Assembly (NCBI RefSeq): GCF_003696315.1
Contig: NZ_RFFN01000003.1
Span: forward strand, 558,001-622,000
Reading direction: 5' to 3'
DNA length: 64,000 bases
Origin: Pseudomonas songnenensis
Lineage (GTDB): Bacteria > Pseudomonadota > Gammaproteobacteria > Pseudomonadales > Pseudomonadaceae
Made by a program: the position numbers and the translations under genes. Shown here piece by piece: positions 1-8,724 of this stretch (position 1 is its first letter; each line of letters opens with the position of its first letter). The notes below the pieces were generated by a model that saw nothing but the letters and a program-made list of their open reading frames with translations, was not told the origin of the DNA and did no database searches.

Positions 1-192
1 CCGAGCCTGCTCGGCGGCCTCCTGATCAGCATTTTCCAGGCCGCCACCCAGATCAACGAACAGATGCTGAGCTTCCTCCCGCGCTTGCTGATCACCCTCG
101 GCATGCTGGTGTTCGCCGGGCACTGGATCCTGCGCACGCTGAGCGATCTGTTCATCGAAACCTTCCAGCAGGCGGGTCGCCTGGTCGGCTGA
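1..192 (+). CDS. fliQ: Flagellar export gate protein FliQ, 3' part
   Basis: Only the last 63 codons are in the window; the reading frame is open from base 1 to a TGA at 190-192. The peptide has the second membrane helix of FliQ (LITLGMLVFAGHWILRTL) preceded by the typical INEQMLSFLPR cytoplasmic loop. FliQ is a small inner-membrane protein that, with FliP and FliR, forms the core of the flagellar type III export gate. fliR starts three bases after the stop, so the two are in one operon with flhB and flhA. Flagellar rather than injectisome identity is taken mainly from the flhB and flhA sequences downstream. Confidence 0.85.
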   Translation, partial: PSLLGGLLISIFQAATQINEQMLSFLPRLLITLGMLVFAGHWILRTLSDLFIETFQQAGRLVG

Positions 193-195
193 ATC

Positions 196-993
196 ATGCC
201 CTACGATCCCCTCATGCACGCCGGCCACTACCTGCAATCGCTGCTCGCCTACTGGTGGCCGTTCTGCCGGATCATGGCCGTGTTCAGTCTGGCGCCGATG
301 TTCAGTCACAAGGCGATCAGCGTGCGTGTGCGCATCCTCCTGGCGCTGGCGCTGACCCTGGTGCTGGGCGCGGCCTTGCCGACACCGCCGACACTCGATC
401 CGCTGTCGCTGGCAGGCATGCTGGCCACCATCGAGCAGATCGCCATGGGCCTGCTGCTGGGCCTGGCGCTGCTGCTGGTGTTCACCGTGTTCACCCTGAT
501 CGGTGACGTGGTCTCGACCCAGCTCGGGCTGTCCATGGCGGTATTCAACGACCCCATGAACGGTGTGTCCTCGGCCTCGATCATCTACCAGCTGTATTTC
601 ATCCTGCTGGCACTGCTGTTCTTCGCCATCGACGGGCATCTGGTCACGGTGAGCATCATCTACCAGAGCTTCGTCTACTGGCCGATCGGCAGCGGGCTGT
701 TCTACGACGGTCTGCAGACCATCGCCTGGTCCATGGCCTGGGTGATTTCGGCGGCGTTGCTGATCGCCCTGCCGATTGTCTTCTGCATGACCCTGGTGCA
801 GTTCTGCTTCGGCCTGCTCAACCGCATCTCGCCGGCGATGAACCTGTTCTCGCTGGGCTTTCCCATGGCGATCCTCGCCGGGCTGTCGCTGATCTACCTG
901 ACCCTGCCGAACCTGGCCGAGGCCTACCTGCACCTGACCCGCGACCTCTTGGACAAGATCGGCGTTCTGCTCAGGAGCGGCGGCCATGTCTGA
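196..993 (+). CDS. fliR: Flagellar biosynthetic protein FliR
   Basis: The 265-residue protein is hydrophobic, with about six membrane segments, which is the usual size and topology of FliR. It carries family landmarks such as PMFSHKAISVRVRILLA near residues 35-50 and the NRISPAMNLFSLGFPMAI segment near residues 210-227. FliR completes the FliPQR export gate of the flagellar type III secretion apparatus in the inner membrane. The ATG at 196 follows the fliQ stop by three bases, and the 3' end overlaps flhB by 8 bases, so translation is probably coupled. Nothing in the protein looks broken. It probably belongs to a secondary flagellar system because of the neighbourhood (see flhA). Confidence 0.9.
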   Translation: MPYDPLMHAGHYLQSLLAYWWPFCRIMAVFSLAPMFSHKAISVRVRILLALALTLVLGAALPTPPTLDPLSLAGMLATIEQIAMGLLLGLALLLVFTVFTLIGDVVSTQLGLSMAVFNDPMNGVSSASIIYQLYFILLALLFFAIDGHLVTVSIIYQSFVYWPIGSGLFYDGLQTIAWSMAWVISAALLIALPIVFCMTLVQFCFGLLNRISPAMNLFSLGFPMAILAGLSLIYLTLPNLAEAYLHLTRDLLDKIGVLLRSGGHV

Positions 994-2128
994 GCAGAAC
1001 AGCAGTCAGGAAAAGACCGAAGAAGCCTCCGAGCAGAAACTCAAGAAGAGCCGCGACGATGGCCAGGTCACCCGCTCCAAGGACGTCGCCACCACCGTTT
1101 CGCTGCTCGCCACGCTGTTGCTGCTCAAGCTCAGCGCCGGGGTGTTCCTGGACGGCATGCAGCAGAGCTTCAGCTACTCCTATATCAACTTCCAGCAGAG
1201 CGAGATCGGCATCGATGACCTGCAGGTGATCCTGCTGCACAACCTGCTGGTGTTCGTCAGTGTGCTGCTGCCGCTTTTGCTGACGCCGATCCTGGTCATC
1301 GCCTTCGCCCTGGTGCCGGGCGGCTGGGTGTTCTCGGCCAAGAATTTCGCGCCCAAGTTCAGCAAGCTCAACCCCATTACCGGGCTGGGGCGGATGGTCG
1401 GCGCGCAGAACTGGAGCGAGCTGGCCAAGTCGCTGCTGAAGATCTCCGCGCTGCTCGGCATCGCCGGCTGGCAGCTGTACTACGCCGCGCCACGGCTGAT
1501 CGCACTGCAGCGCACCGACATCTTCAACGCCATCGGTGGCGCCTTTTCGCTGACCTTCGATCTGGCGTTTTCGCTGCTGCTGGTGTTCGTGCTGTTCTCC
1601 TTCATCGACATCCCGCTGCAGCGCTTCTTCTTCCTCAAGAAAATGCGCATGACCAAACAGGAGCGCAAGGAAGAGCACAAGAACCAGGAAGGCCGGCCCG
1701 AGGTGAAGGCGCGCATCAAGCAGCTGCAGCGCCAGCTCGCGCAGCGGCAGATCACCAAGGTGATCAAGGAGGCCGACGTGGTGATCGTCAACCCGACCCA
1801 CTATGCCGTGGCGCTCAAGTACGACCCGAAAAAGGCCGAAACGCCGTTCGTAATCGCCCGCGGCGTCGACGAGATGGCGCTGTACATCCGCAAGATGGCC
1901 CAGGCCAACGCGCTGGAAGTGATCGAGCTGCCGCCGCTGGCCCGCGCCATCTACTACAGCACCCAGGTCAATCAGCAGATCCCGGCACCGCTCTACACCG
2001 CGGTAGCCCACGTGCTGACCTACATCCTCCAGCTCAAGGCCTGGAAGCAGGGTCGGCGCCAGGGCAAACCGGCGCTGGCCAGCAACATCCACATCCCCGA
2101 AGAACTGTTCAACCGAGCACGCTCATGA
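986..2128 (+). CDS. flhB: Flagellar export switch protein FlhB
   Basis: This 380-residue protein has a charged N-terminus (KTEEASEQKLKKSRDDGQV), four membrane helices and a cytoplasmic C-terminal domain. The autocleavage motif NPTH is at residues 269-272, the canonical FlhB position, and is followed by YAVALKYD. FlhB switches export specificity from rod/hook to filament substrates after cleavage between Asn and Pro. The motif is intact, so the protein should be functional. The start overlaps the end of fliR, and the stop overlaps the flhA start in a four-base ATGA. Injectisome SctU is the alternative, but the length and the flagellar-type FlhA encoded next to it favour FlhB. Confidence 0.92.
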   Translation: MSEQNSSQEKTEEASEQKLKKSRDDGQVTRSKDVATTVSLLATLLLLKLSAGVFLDGMQQSFSYSYINFQQSEIGIDDLQVILLHNLLVFVSVLLPLLLTPILVIAFALVPGGWVFSAKNFAPKFSKLNPITGLGRMVGAQNWSELAKSLLKISALLGIAGWQLYYAAPRLIALQRTDIFNAIGGAFSLTFDLAFSLLLVFVLFSFIDIPLQRFFFLKKMRMTKQERKEEHKNQEGRPEVKARIKQLQRQLAQRQITKVIKEADVVIVNPTHYAVALKYDPKKAETPFVIARGVDEMALYIRKMAQANALEVIELPPLARAIYYSTQVNQQIPAPLYTAVAHVLTYILQLKAWKQGRRQGKPALASNIHIPEELFNRARS

Positions 2129-4221
2129 GCCTGATCCAGAAACTCACGCCCACCTTCAGCAGCGGTCGGATCGGCATTCCGCTGATCATCCTGTCGATCC
2201 TGGCGATGATCATCCTGCCGCTGCCGCCGCAGCTGCTGGACATCCTGTTCACCTTCAACATCGCCATGGCGGTGCTGGTGCTGCTGGTCAGCGTGTCGTC
2301 GAAGAGCCCGCTGGATTTCTCGCTGTTCCCCACGGTGATCCTGGTCACGACGCTGATGCGTCTGACGTTAAACGTCGCCTCGACGCGCGTTGTGCTGCTC
2401 GAAGGCCATACCGGCACCGGCGCGGCGGGCAAGGTGATCGAGGCTTTCGGCGAGGTGGTGATCGGCGGCAACTTCATCGTCGGCCTGGTGGTGTTCGTGA
2501 TCCTGATGATCATCAACTTCATCGTCATCACCAAGGGCGGCGAGCGCATCTCGGAAGTCACCGCGCGCTTCACCCTGGACGCCCTGCCGGGCAAGCAGAT
2601 GGCCATCGACGCCGACCTCAATGCCGGCCTGCTGACCCAGGAAGACGCCAAGGCACGGCGCCAGGAGGTGGCCAAGGAAGCCGACTTCTACGGCGCGATG
2701 GACGGTGCCTCGAAGTTCGTCCGCGGCGATGCCATCGCCGGCATCCTGATCCTGCTGATCAACCTGTTCGGAGGTTTCGCCATCGGTGTGTTCGTCCACG
2801 ACCTGGCCGCCGGCGAAGCCTTCAAGCAGTACGCCCTGCTGACCATCGGTGACGGCCTGGTGGCGCAGATTCCCGCGCTGCTCCTGTCCACCGCGGCGGC
2901 GATCATCGTTACCCGCATCAACGAATCCAGCGACATCACCAGCCAGGTCCAGCGCCAGCTGCTGGCCAACCCGGCTTCGCTGTACACCGTCGCCGGCATC
3001 CTCTTCGTGCTCGGCATGGTGCCGGGCATGCCGCACCTGGCGTTCCTCGGCTTCGCCGCGCTGATCGGCTTCATCGCCTGGCGCGTCTCGCTGCACGAGC
3101 CGCCGGCCGCCGGTGCCGACCTCAAGGAGATCCAGCAGCTCGGTCAGGCCATGGACAAGGAGCGCGCGCAATCGCTGGCCTGGGAAGACATTCCGCTGGT
3201 CGAGCGGCTGTCGGTGTCGCTCGGCTACAAGCTGGTCGGCCTGGTCAACGAGGCCTCCGGTGCGCCGCTGCCGGCGCGGGTGCGCGGCGTGCGCCAGACG
3301 CTGTCCGAGCACCTGGGCTTTCTGCTGCCGCAAGTGCAGATCCGCGACAGCCTCCGGCTCAAGGCGTCGCAGTACGACATCTACATCAACGGCGAAAAGA
3401 TCGACGGCGCCGAGCTGCACGCCGACCGCCTGATGGCGATCCCCTCGCCGGAGCTGTACGGCGAGATCGACGGCATCCTCGGCACCGATCCGGCCTATCG
3501 CATGCAGGTGGTGTGGATCCAGCCGACGGACAAGTCCCGTGCGCTGAACCTCGGCTACCAGGTGATCGACTGCGCCAGCGTCATCGCCACGCACCTGAAC
3601 AAGGTGATCCGCGAGCACCTGCCGGACCTGTTCAAGCACGACGACGTCGAGCACCTGATGCAGCGCCTGACCGTCCAGGCCCCCAAACTGGCCGAAAGCC
3701 TGAAGAACGCCCTCAGCTACACCCAGCAGATGCGTGTGTACCGTCAGCTGTTGCTGGAAGAAGTGCCGCTGCGCGACATCGAGACCATCGCCAGCACCTT
3801 GCTCGAATGCAGCGAAACCACCAAGGACCCGGTGCTGCTGGCCGCCGATGTGCGCTATGCGCTGCGCCGCAGCATCGTCGCGATGGTCGCCGGTGACCGC
3901 CGCGAACTGGGCGTGTTCGTCCTGGAAAATGCGCTGGAAAACACCCTGCTCAACGCCCTGGCAATCGCGCAGCAGGCCGGGCCGGTGAGCCTGGACAACA
4001 TCCCGGTGGAGCCGAGCCTGCTCAACCAGCTGCAGAACAGCATGCCGGTGGTGAAGGAAAAACTGCGCAAGGACGGCCACCCGCCGATCCTCACGGTGAT
4101 GCCGCAGCTGCGCCCGCTATTGGCGCGTTACGCGCGGGTGTTCAGTCCGGGGCTGCACGTGCTGTCGCAGAACGAGATTCCCGACCGCGTCGGTGTGAAC
4201 ATCCTCGGTACGCTGGGCTGA
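2125..4221 (+). CDS. flhA: Flagellar export protein FlhA
   Basis: FlhA is the nonameric export-gate ring component that couples proton motive force to flagellar secretion and docks substrate-chaperone complexes. The 698-residue protein has about eight N-terminal membrane helices, the conserved FHIPEP-type loop (FVITKGGERISEV, then LDALPGKQMAIDADLNAGL) and a large cytoplasmic domain from about residue 330. The EGHTG...AAGKVIEAFG stretch is typical of flagellar FlhA and absent from injectisome SctV. It is the last gene of the operon on this strand. In the main polar cluster of Pseudomonas, flhA is followed by flhF, fleN and fliA; here a convergent PilZ gene follows 27 bases later, suggesting a separate, perhaps lateral, flagellar cluster. 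Confidence 0.93.
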   Translation: MSLIQKLTPTFSSGRIGIPLIILSILAMIILPLPPQLLDILFTFNIAMAVLVLLVSVSSKSPLDFSLFPTVILVTTLMRLTLNVASTRVVLLEGHTGTGAAGKVIEAFGEVVIGGNFIVGLVVFVILMIINFIVITKGGERISEVTARFTLDALPGKQMAIDADLNAGLLTQEDAKARRQEVAKEADFYGAMDGASKFVRGDAIAGILILLINLFGGFAIGVFVHDLAAGEAFKQYALLTIGDGLVAQIPALLLSTAAAIIVTRINESSDITSQVQRQLLANPASLYTVAGILFVLGMVPGMPHLAFLGFAALIGFIAWRVSLHEPPAAGADLKEIQQLGQAMDKERAQSLAWEDIPLVERLSVSLGYKLVGLVNEASGAPLPARVRGVRQTLSEHLGFLLPQVQIRDSLRLKASQYDIYINGEKIDGAELHADRLMAIPSPELYGEIDGILGTDPAYRMQVVWIQPTDKSRALNLGYQVIDCASVIATHLNKVIREHLPDLFKHDDVEHLMQRLTVQAPKLAESLKNALSYTQQMRVYRQLLLEEVPLRDIETIASTLLECSETTKDPVLLAADVRYALRRSIVAMVAGDRRELGVFVLENALENTLLNALAIAQQAGPVSLDNIPVEPSLLNQLQNSMPVVKEKLRKDGHPPILTVMPQLRPLLARYARVFSPGLHVLSQNEIPDRVGVNILGTLG

Positions 4222-4248
4222 GGGCGACCAGCCGCGACAACGCAGGTC

Positions 4249-4590
4249 CTAGTAGACCTTGCGCCGCCGCGGCAGCTGCTGCGCGACCATGGCGGTGAAT
4301 TGCGCCGACGGGCGATCGAGGGCGAAGCCCATCTCGAAGCTGTCCCGGCGCGAATCCTTGCGCGACCACTGACAGATCACCACCGCCTCGATCTGCCGCA
4401 CCCGTTCACCCTGTTCCGGGACGTGCAGCACCATCTCATAACAACCGCCGACCGCCAGCGGCTGGCTGGATACCAGGCGCAACCCACCTAGCGAAAGATC
4501 GGCGACATAGCCCATCGGCTCGCCGTTCAGTCGGTTGGTGACCTGGATGCTGCTGATGTGGCGGAAGCTGAAGCGACTGTGCTGGCGCAT
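4249..4590 (-). CDS. PilZ-domain c-di-GMP binding protein
   Basis: The 113-residue protein is a single PilZ domain. Both c-di-GMP binding motifs are visible: RFSFR (RxxxR) at residues 6-10 and DLSLGG (DxSxxG) near residue 36. The ATG at 4590 (MRQHSRFSF) was chosen because the PilZ domain begins there; an upstream extension in frame to 4749 is basic, low in similarity and unlikely to be translated. Stand-alone PilZ proteins act as c-di-GMP receptors that modulate motility, polysaccharide export or other outputs. The gene converges on flhA with 27 bases between the stops, so a link to the flagellar system is plausible but is inferred only from position. Confidence 0.82.
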   Translation of the reverse strand: MRQHSRFSFRHISSIQVTNRLNGEPMGYVADLSLGGLRLVSSQPLAVGGCYEMVLHVPEQGERVRQIEAVVICQWSRKDSRRDSFEMGFALDRPSAQFTAMVAQQLPRRRKVY

Positions 4591-4773
4591 GTCCGTTGCT
4601 CGGGCAGTGGGATCGGTGCCACGGCACGGATGCGGCTTATCGCGTCCCGCTGGCAGTGTATAGAGCCAGCAGGCGACCCGATCACGCGACGAATTAAGCC
4701 GATAGCGGCGCCAACGCCCGCCAGATGCGCCGAGCGTGACGCCGATCACCCGCCGGTTTCACCGAGCCGGCCG

Positions 4774-4983
4774 CTACGACTGCTCGGTATCCGGCAGCGC
4801 CTCTTCGTCGCTCACCTCTTCGGCCAATCCTGGCGGCACGTTGTAGGCGCCGCCCGGCACGTCGCTTTCGCTGCCACCGGCGACATCGCCATGCGTGGTG
4901 GTGGTTTCCGGATTCTGTTCGTGGGCATCGCCGCTCTGGTCGATGGACTCGATGCTTTCGCGGCCCTGTTCGTTCTCACTCAT
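4774..4983 (-). CDS. Small acidic hypothetical protein
   Basis: A 69-residue, very acidic and polar protein (many Glu, Asp, Ser, Thr, Gly, no membrane segment), probably disordered. ATG at 4983 was preferred over the GTG just upstream because GAGGAG at 4990-4995 sits six bases from it. The length, clear ribosome binding site and codon usage suggest a real gene, but I recognise no family. It is transcribed alone, divergent from the diiron enzyme gene at 5169. No function is proposed. Confidence 0.6.
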   Translation of the reverse strand: MSENEQGRESIESIDQSGDAHEQNPETTTTHGDVAGGSESDVPGGAYNVPPGLAEEVSDEEALPDTEQS

Positions 4984-5168
4984 CACGTGCTCCTCGTTCG
5001 TCGCAGCGCCCGGCCGATCCGGGGCCCCTCTGGTCTAGGAAGGGTCGGGCCGGCGGAAGTTGCAGGGCCGGGCTGGCTTTCTGGACCAATGGCCGCTCGG
5101 CGGGGCAGCTGAACTAAACCCGCGGCCGGGCAGCCAAAACTCCACTAGAACTGCCATAGAACAGAATC

Positions 5169-6590
5169 ATGCAACTGACTTCCCGCAGCCTGCCGATCGC
5201 CGCCACCCTCAATCCGGAGCAGGATCAGTCGTCCCGGGCGTTGTACTTCGCCCTGGTTCGCGATGTCGACCAGCACGCCCGCGACAGTGCTGCGGATCAC
5301 CTGCGCCTGCAGCTCGATGCTGCCGCCGCATTGCCCTGCGACCTGCCGGAAGACCCGGCCGATCTGCACGCCTGGGTTGTGCAACGCACTGAAACGGTCG
5401 GCCGCCAGTACCAGGCGTATCTCGATCAGCGCCGGGCCGGAGGAGCACGTCGCTATTTCGCCAGCAAGGCCCATGCGCTGCACTTCCTGCGCGGGGTCGC
5501 GCCAACCAAGCTGGTCGACGGTGCCTGGCTCTATGGCCTGCTGCAGCGCTGGGACGATGCCCGTTTCACCGCGCTGATCCAGACCTATCTGGAAGAGCTC
5601 GGCGAAGGCCTGCCGGAAAAGAACCATGTGGTGCTCTACCGCAAGCTGCTGGCCAGCCAGGGCTGCGATGACTGGCAGGAGCTGGACGACGAACACTTCG
5701 TCCAGGGCGCGATTCAGCTGGCGCTGGCCGAACACGCCGAGCAGTTCCTGCCGGAGGTCATCGGCTTCAACCTGGGCTACGAACAGCTGCCGCTGCACCT
5801 GCTGATCACCGCCTACGAGCTGACCGAGCTGGGCATCGACCCCTACTACTTCACCCTGCACGTCACGGTCGACAACGCCGACAACGGCCACGCGAAAAAG
5901 GCCGTACAGGGCGTGCTGGATGCATTGCCGCAGGTAGGCGACGCCGCGGAATTCTATCGACGGGTGCGCAACGGCTACCGGCTCAACGATCTGGGCGCCA
6001 GCACCGTTTCGGTCATCGGCGACTTCGATCTGTCCCGCGAGGTGCAACGCATCTTCGAGAAGAAGGCTGCCGTCGGCCAGTTCGTGCATTCGGACTACTG
6101 CCGCTTTGAAGGCCGCACCGTCAATCAGTGGCTGGCCGAGGACGTCGAGCAGTTCCTCGCCGTGCTGGACAAGCGCGGCTGGATCAAGCGCGGCCACGAC
6201 CCGCAGGAAAGTCGCTTCTGGCAACTGATTGTCGGCGAACAGGCGCCGATGTTCGGCGTCTTCAGCGCCTATGAACAGCAGATGATCCATGACTGGATCG
6301 CTGACGACTGGCAGGCCGACAGCAAGCGCAGCCCGCGCGGCGCCTTGCTGCAGCGACAGGCGCTGTTCAACGGGCGCCGTGCCGCCTCGGCACCCGCCAT
6401 GCCGCAACCCGCAGAGCAGGTCGGCGGCAGCGATTTCGATGAAGAGCTGCAGCTGCTCGAGCAGCAGGTGGCACGTCTGCCCGATCGCGCCGCACGCATG
6501 CGCCTGCTGCTGCCGCTGCTGGCACCGCAGCGTCACCACAGCGCCGCCGGCCTGCTGGCCACGCGGCTGTTCAACGGACTCTTCAACTGA
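5169..6590 (+). CDS. Iron-containing redox enzyme, heme-oxygenase-like diiron oxidase family
   Basis: The 473-residue protein resembles the 'iron-containing redox enzyme' group with a heme-oxygenase-like helical fold. Candidate metal ligands are visible: acidic residues in YLEELGEGLPEKNH (about 140-153), Glu205 in GYEQLP, and the HVTVDNADNGHA stretch at 231-242, whose Asp/His pattern is typical of heme-oxygenase-like diiron oxidases (HDOs). Members of that superfamily use a labile diiron centre to oxidise or cleave small molecules or amino-acid side chains. The C-terminal 170 residues include a hydrophilic, Ala/Gln-rich tail. A SAM methyltransferase follows after 23 bases in the same direction, so the two probably act in one pathway. 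The substrate is unknown. The ribosome binding site before 5169 is weak. Confidence 0.75.
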   Translation: MQLTSRSLPIAATLNPEQDQSSRALYFALVRDVDQHARDSAADHLRLQLDAAAALPCDLPEDPADLHAWVVQRTETVGRQYQAYLDQRRAGGARRYFASKAHALHFLRGVAPTKLVDGAWLYGLLQRWDDARFTALIQTYLEELGEGLPEKNHVVLYRKLLASQGCDDWQELDDEHFVQGAIQLALAEHAEQFLPEVIGFNLGYEQLPLHLLITAYELTELGIDPYYFTLHVTVDNADNGHAKKAVQGVLDALPQVGDAAEFYRRVRNGYRLNDLGASTVSVIGDFDLSREVQRIFEKKAAVGQFVHSDYCRFEGRTVNQWLAEDVEQFLAVLDKRGWIKRGHDPQESRFWQLIVGEQAPMFGVFSAYEQQMIHDWIADDWQADSKRSPRGALLQRQALFNGRRAASAPAMPQPAEQVGGSDFDEELQLLEQQVARLPDRAARMRLLLPLLAPQRHHSAAGLLATRLFNGLFN

Positions 6591-6613
6591 AGGCACCACC
6601 AAGGAAAGCGACA

Positions 6614-7561
6614 ATGACCATGGACAATGCGCAGGACCGCGCGCTGCTGCACCTGGGCCAGGCCCTGCGCGATCGCGGCTATCACTTCATCACCCCCACG
6701 CCGCTGACCCATGAACGGGTCAATCAGCGTCCGGAAAATGCACTCGCCAACGACCTGCCAGGGGTCTTCGGCTGGAGCCGCCCGTTCCAGCACGAGCTGT
6801 TGCCACCGCCACTGTTCAGCCTGATGGATCAGGCCAACGTGCTGGAGCCCTACGGCTCGCGCTCGCGCTCCAAGGTGCGCCTGTCCAGCCTCGACGGTCA
6901 GCTGTTCCTGCATTCGGCCTTTCCCACCGAGGCCAGCGATGCGGTGTTCTTCGGTCCGGACACCTACCGCTTCGCCAGCGCCATCTGCAATCACCTGAAT
7001 CAGCATGCCGGCGAGATCCGCCGCGTGGTGGACATCGGCTGCGGCTCGGGCGCCGGGGCGATTCTCACCGCACTGGCGCGGCCGCAAGCCGAAGTGCTGG
7101 CGGTGGACATCAACCCGCAAGCGCTGCGCCTGACCCGCATCAATGCGGCACTGGCTGGTGTGGACAATCTGCGCGCCGAACACAGTGACCTGCTGAGCAA
7201 CGCGCAGGGCGAGTTCGATCTGGTCCTGGCCAACCCGCCTTATCTGGTCGACGCCGATCAGCGTGCCTACCGCCACGGCGGCGGCCCGCTGGGAGCTGGG
7301 CTGTCGCTGGCGATTCTCGACGCGGCACTGGGCCGGCTGGCACCAGGTGGCACGCTGCTGCTGTACACCGGGGTCGCCATGATCGACAACCAGGACCCCT
7401 TCCTGGCCGAGGTGCGCCAGCGCCTGGAGCGTACCGACCTGCAGTGGGGCTACCGTGAGATCGACCCGGACGTATTCGGCGAGGAGCTGCTTGGCGGGGC
7501 TTATACCCAGTGCGATCGCATCGCTGCCGTGGTGCTGGAAGTGACGCGGGCGACGGGGTGA
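6614..7561 (+). CDS. Class I SAM-dependent methyltransferase
   Basis: The 315-residue protein has a substrate-binding N-terminal part and a Rossmann-fold methyltransferase domain from about residue 135. Motif I is VVDIGCGSGAGA (138-149), the acidic ribose-binding residue is in LAVDINP, and the catalytic NPPY motif is at 207-210. NPPY methyltransferases modify planar or amide nitrogens (PrmC, RsmC/D types), but this N-terminus is not one I can assign. AAGGAAA at 6601-6607 is a good ribosome binding site for the ATG at 6614. The gene lies 23 bases after the diiron oxidase gene, so a shared pathway is likely. An rRNA, protein or small-molecule substrate are all possible. Confidence 0.8.
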   Translation: MTMDNAQDRALLHLGQALRDRGYHFITPTPLTHERVNQRPENALANDLPGVFGWSRPFQHELLPPPLFSLMDQANVLEPYGSRSRSKVRLSSLDGQLFLHSAFPTEASDAVFFGPDTYRFASAICNHLNQHAGEIRRVVDIGCGSGAGAILTALARPQAEVLAVDINPQALRLTRINAALAGVDNLRAEHSDLLSNAQGEFDLVLANPPYLVDADQRAYRHGGGPLGAGLSLAILDAALGRLAPGGTLLLYTGVAMIDNQDPFLAEVRQRLERTDLQWGYREIDPDVFGEELLGGAYTQCDRIAAVVLEVTRATG

Positions 7562-7570
7562 CCGTTCCCG

Positions 7571-7646
7571 CGTGGAAACGCTTCGCGGTTTTCCGCCCTA
7601 CGACCGGCCAGGCGTAGGGTGGATAACGCCGCAGGCTTATCCACGC
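7571..7646. repeat. REP-like palindromic intergenic repeat
   Basis: Two adjacent imperfect hairpins fill the space between two convergent genes. The second has a perfect 8-base stem, GTGGATAA at 7619-7626 and TTATCCAC at 7637-7644, extended by GCC/GGC. The core GTAGGGTGGAT is shared with the block near 57540. The first pairs CGTGGAAA with TTTTCC around a GCTTCGC loop. It looks like one of the dispersed intergenic palindromes of Pseudomonas genomes. Confidence 0.6.
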
Positions 7647-7663
7647 ACAAGTGAGCGCGCCTA

Positions 7664-8596
7664 TCAGACCGGCAACAGCACCAGGATCAGCGACAGGCTG
7701 ATCAGCGAGCCCAGCGTCGACAGCAGCACCACCCGTGACACCCGCGAGCCCTCGCGCCCATAGAACTCGGCAAGCATGTACGGGCCGGTCCCGGTCGGCA
7801 GCGCGGCGAGCAGCAACGCCGAATAGGCCCACAGCGTCGGCAGCTCGAATACCTGAAAAGCCAGATACCAGGTGATCAACGGCTGCACTACCAGCTTCAG
7901 CCCCACCAGCGGCCACACGCCCTGCACCCTGCCTCCCGGCTGTGGCTGGGCCAGAAACAGCCCCAGCGAGACCAGCGCGCAGGGCGCTGCCGCCGCGCCC
8001 AGCAGCTTGAGCAAGGTCGCCAGCGGCACGGGCAACTGCAGACCGCTCGCCGCCCAGAGCGCACCGAGCATGGGCGCGATCACCAGCGGATTGCGCGCCA
8101 GTGCACTGCTCACCTTGCCCAGCGTGCGCGACACGCCCTGCCCGGCATGCAGTCCGGTCTCGACGCAGGCCAGGGCGATGGCGAACAGCACGCAGACCAC
8201 CACGATCGAGGCGACCATCGCCGGCTGCAGCGCCTCGTCGCCGAGCACCAGCATGCACAGCGGGATCCCGACATAGCCGGTGTTGGCGTAGGACGCACCC
8301 AGCGCATCCAGGCTGGCGTCGACCAGCGGCTGCTTCTGCACCATGCGATACGCAAGGGTGAAGGCGAACACGCCGAGGCAGCCGATGGCGAACGCGGCAA
8401 TAAAGCCCGGCTGCCAGAGCTGCTCCCAGGTCGAGGTGGCGACGACGCTGAACAGCAGCGCCGGCAGGCCCAGCCAGACCACGAAACGGTTGAGTTCGGA
8501 AGCGCCGGTCGGCCCCATCCGCCCGCTACGACGGCACAGGTAACCGAGCAGGATCAGCGCAAAGACGGGCAGGACGACATTGACGACCGAAAACAT
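7664..8596 (-). CDS. AEC (auxin efflux carrier) family transporter
   Basis: The 310-residue protein consists almost entirely of membrane helices, about ten, arranged as two five-helix repeats as in the AEC family. Family-like segments include GRMGPTGASELNRFVVWLGLPALLF near the N-terminus (residues about 26-50) and the NTGYVGIPL motif near residue 110. AEC proteins such as MdcF, MleP or YfdV export or take up small organic anions; the substrate cannot be read from sequence. It is transcribed alone, convergent with the methyltransferase gene. The start at 8596 gives a normal first helix. Confidence 0.82.
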   Translation of the reverse strand: MFSVVNVVLPVFALILLGYLCRRSGRMGPTGASELNRFVVWLGLPALLFSVVATSTWEQLWQPGFIAAFAIGCLGVFAFTLAYRMVQKQPLVDASLDALGASYANTGYVGIPLCMLVLGDEALQPAMVASIVVVCVLFAIALACVETGLHAGQGVSRTLGKVSSALARNPLVIAPMLGALWAASGLQLPVPLATLLKLLGAAAAPCALVSLGLFLAQPQPGGRVQGVWPLVGLKLVVQPLITWYLAFQVFELPTLWAYSALLLAALPTGTGPYMLAEFYGREGSRVSRVVLLSTLGSLISLSLILVLLPV

Positions 8597-8724
8597 GGAC
8601 TCTCATCTGCAAGCTGGCGGCGCGACGCAGGCCGCGACCGAAACGGCCGGCCACCATAGCAAATGCGGCGGATCGTCGCGCTCAGAGTCGACCAGGCAAT
8701 ACCCAGCCGACCCTGGGTTTCAGC

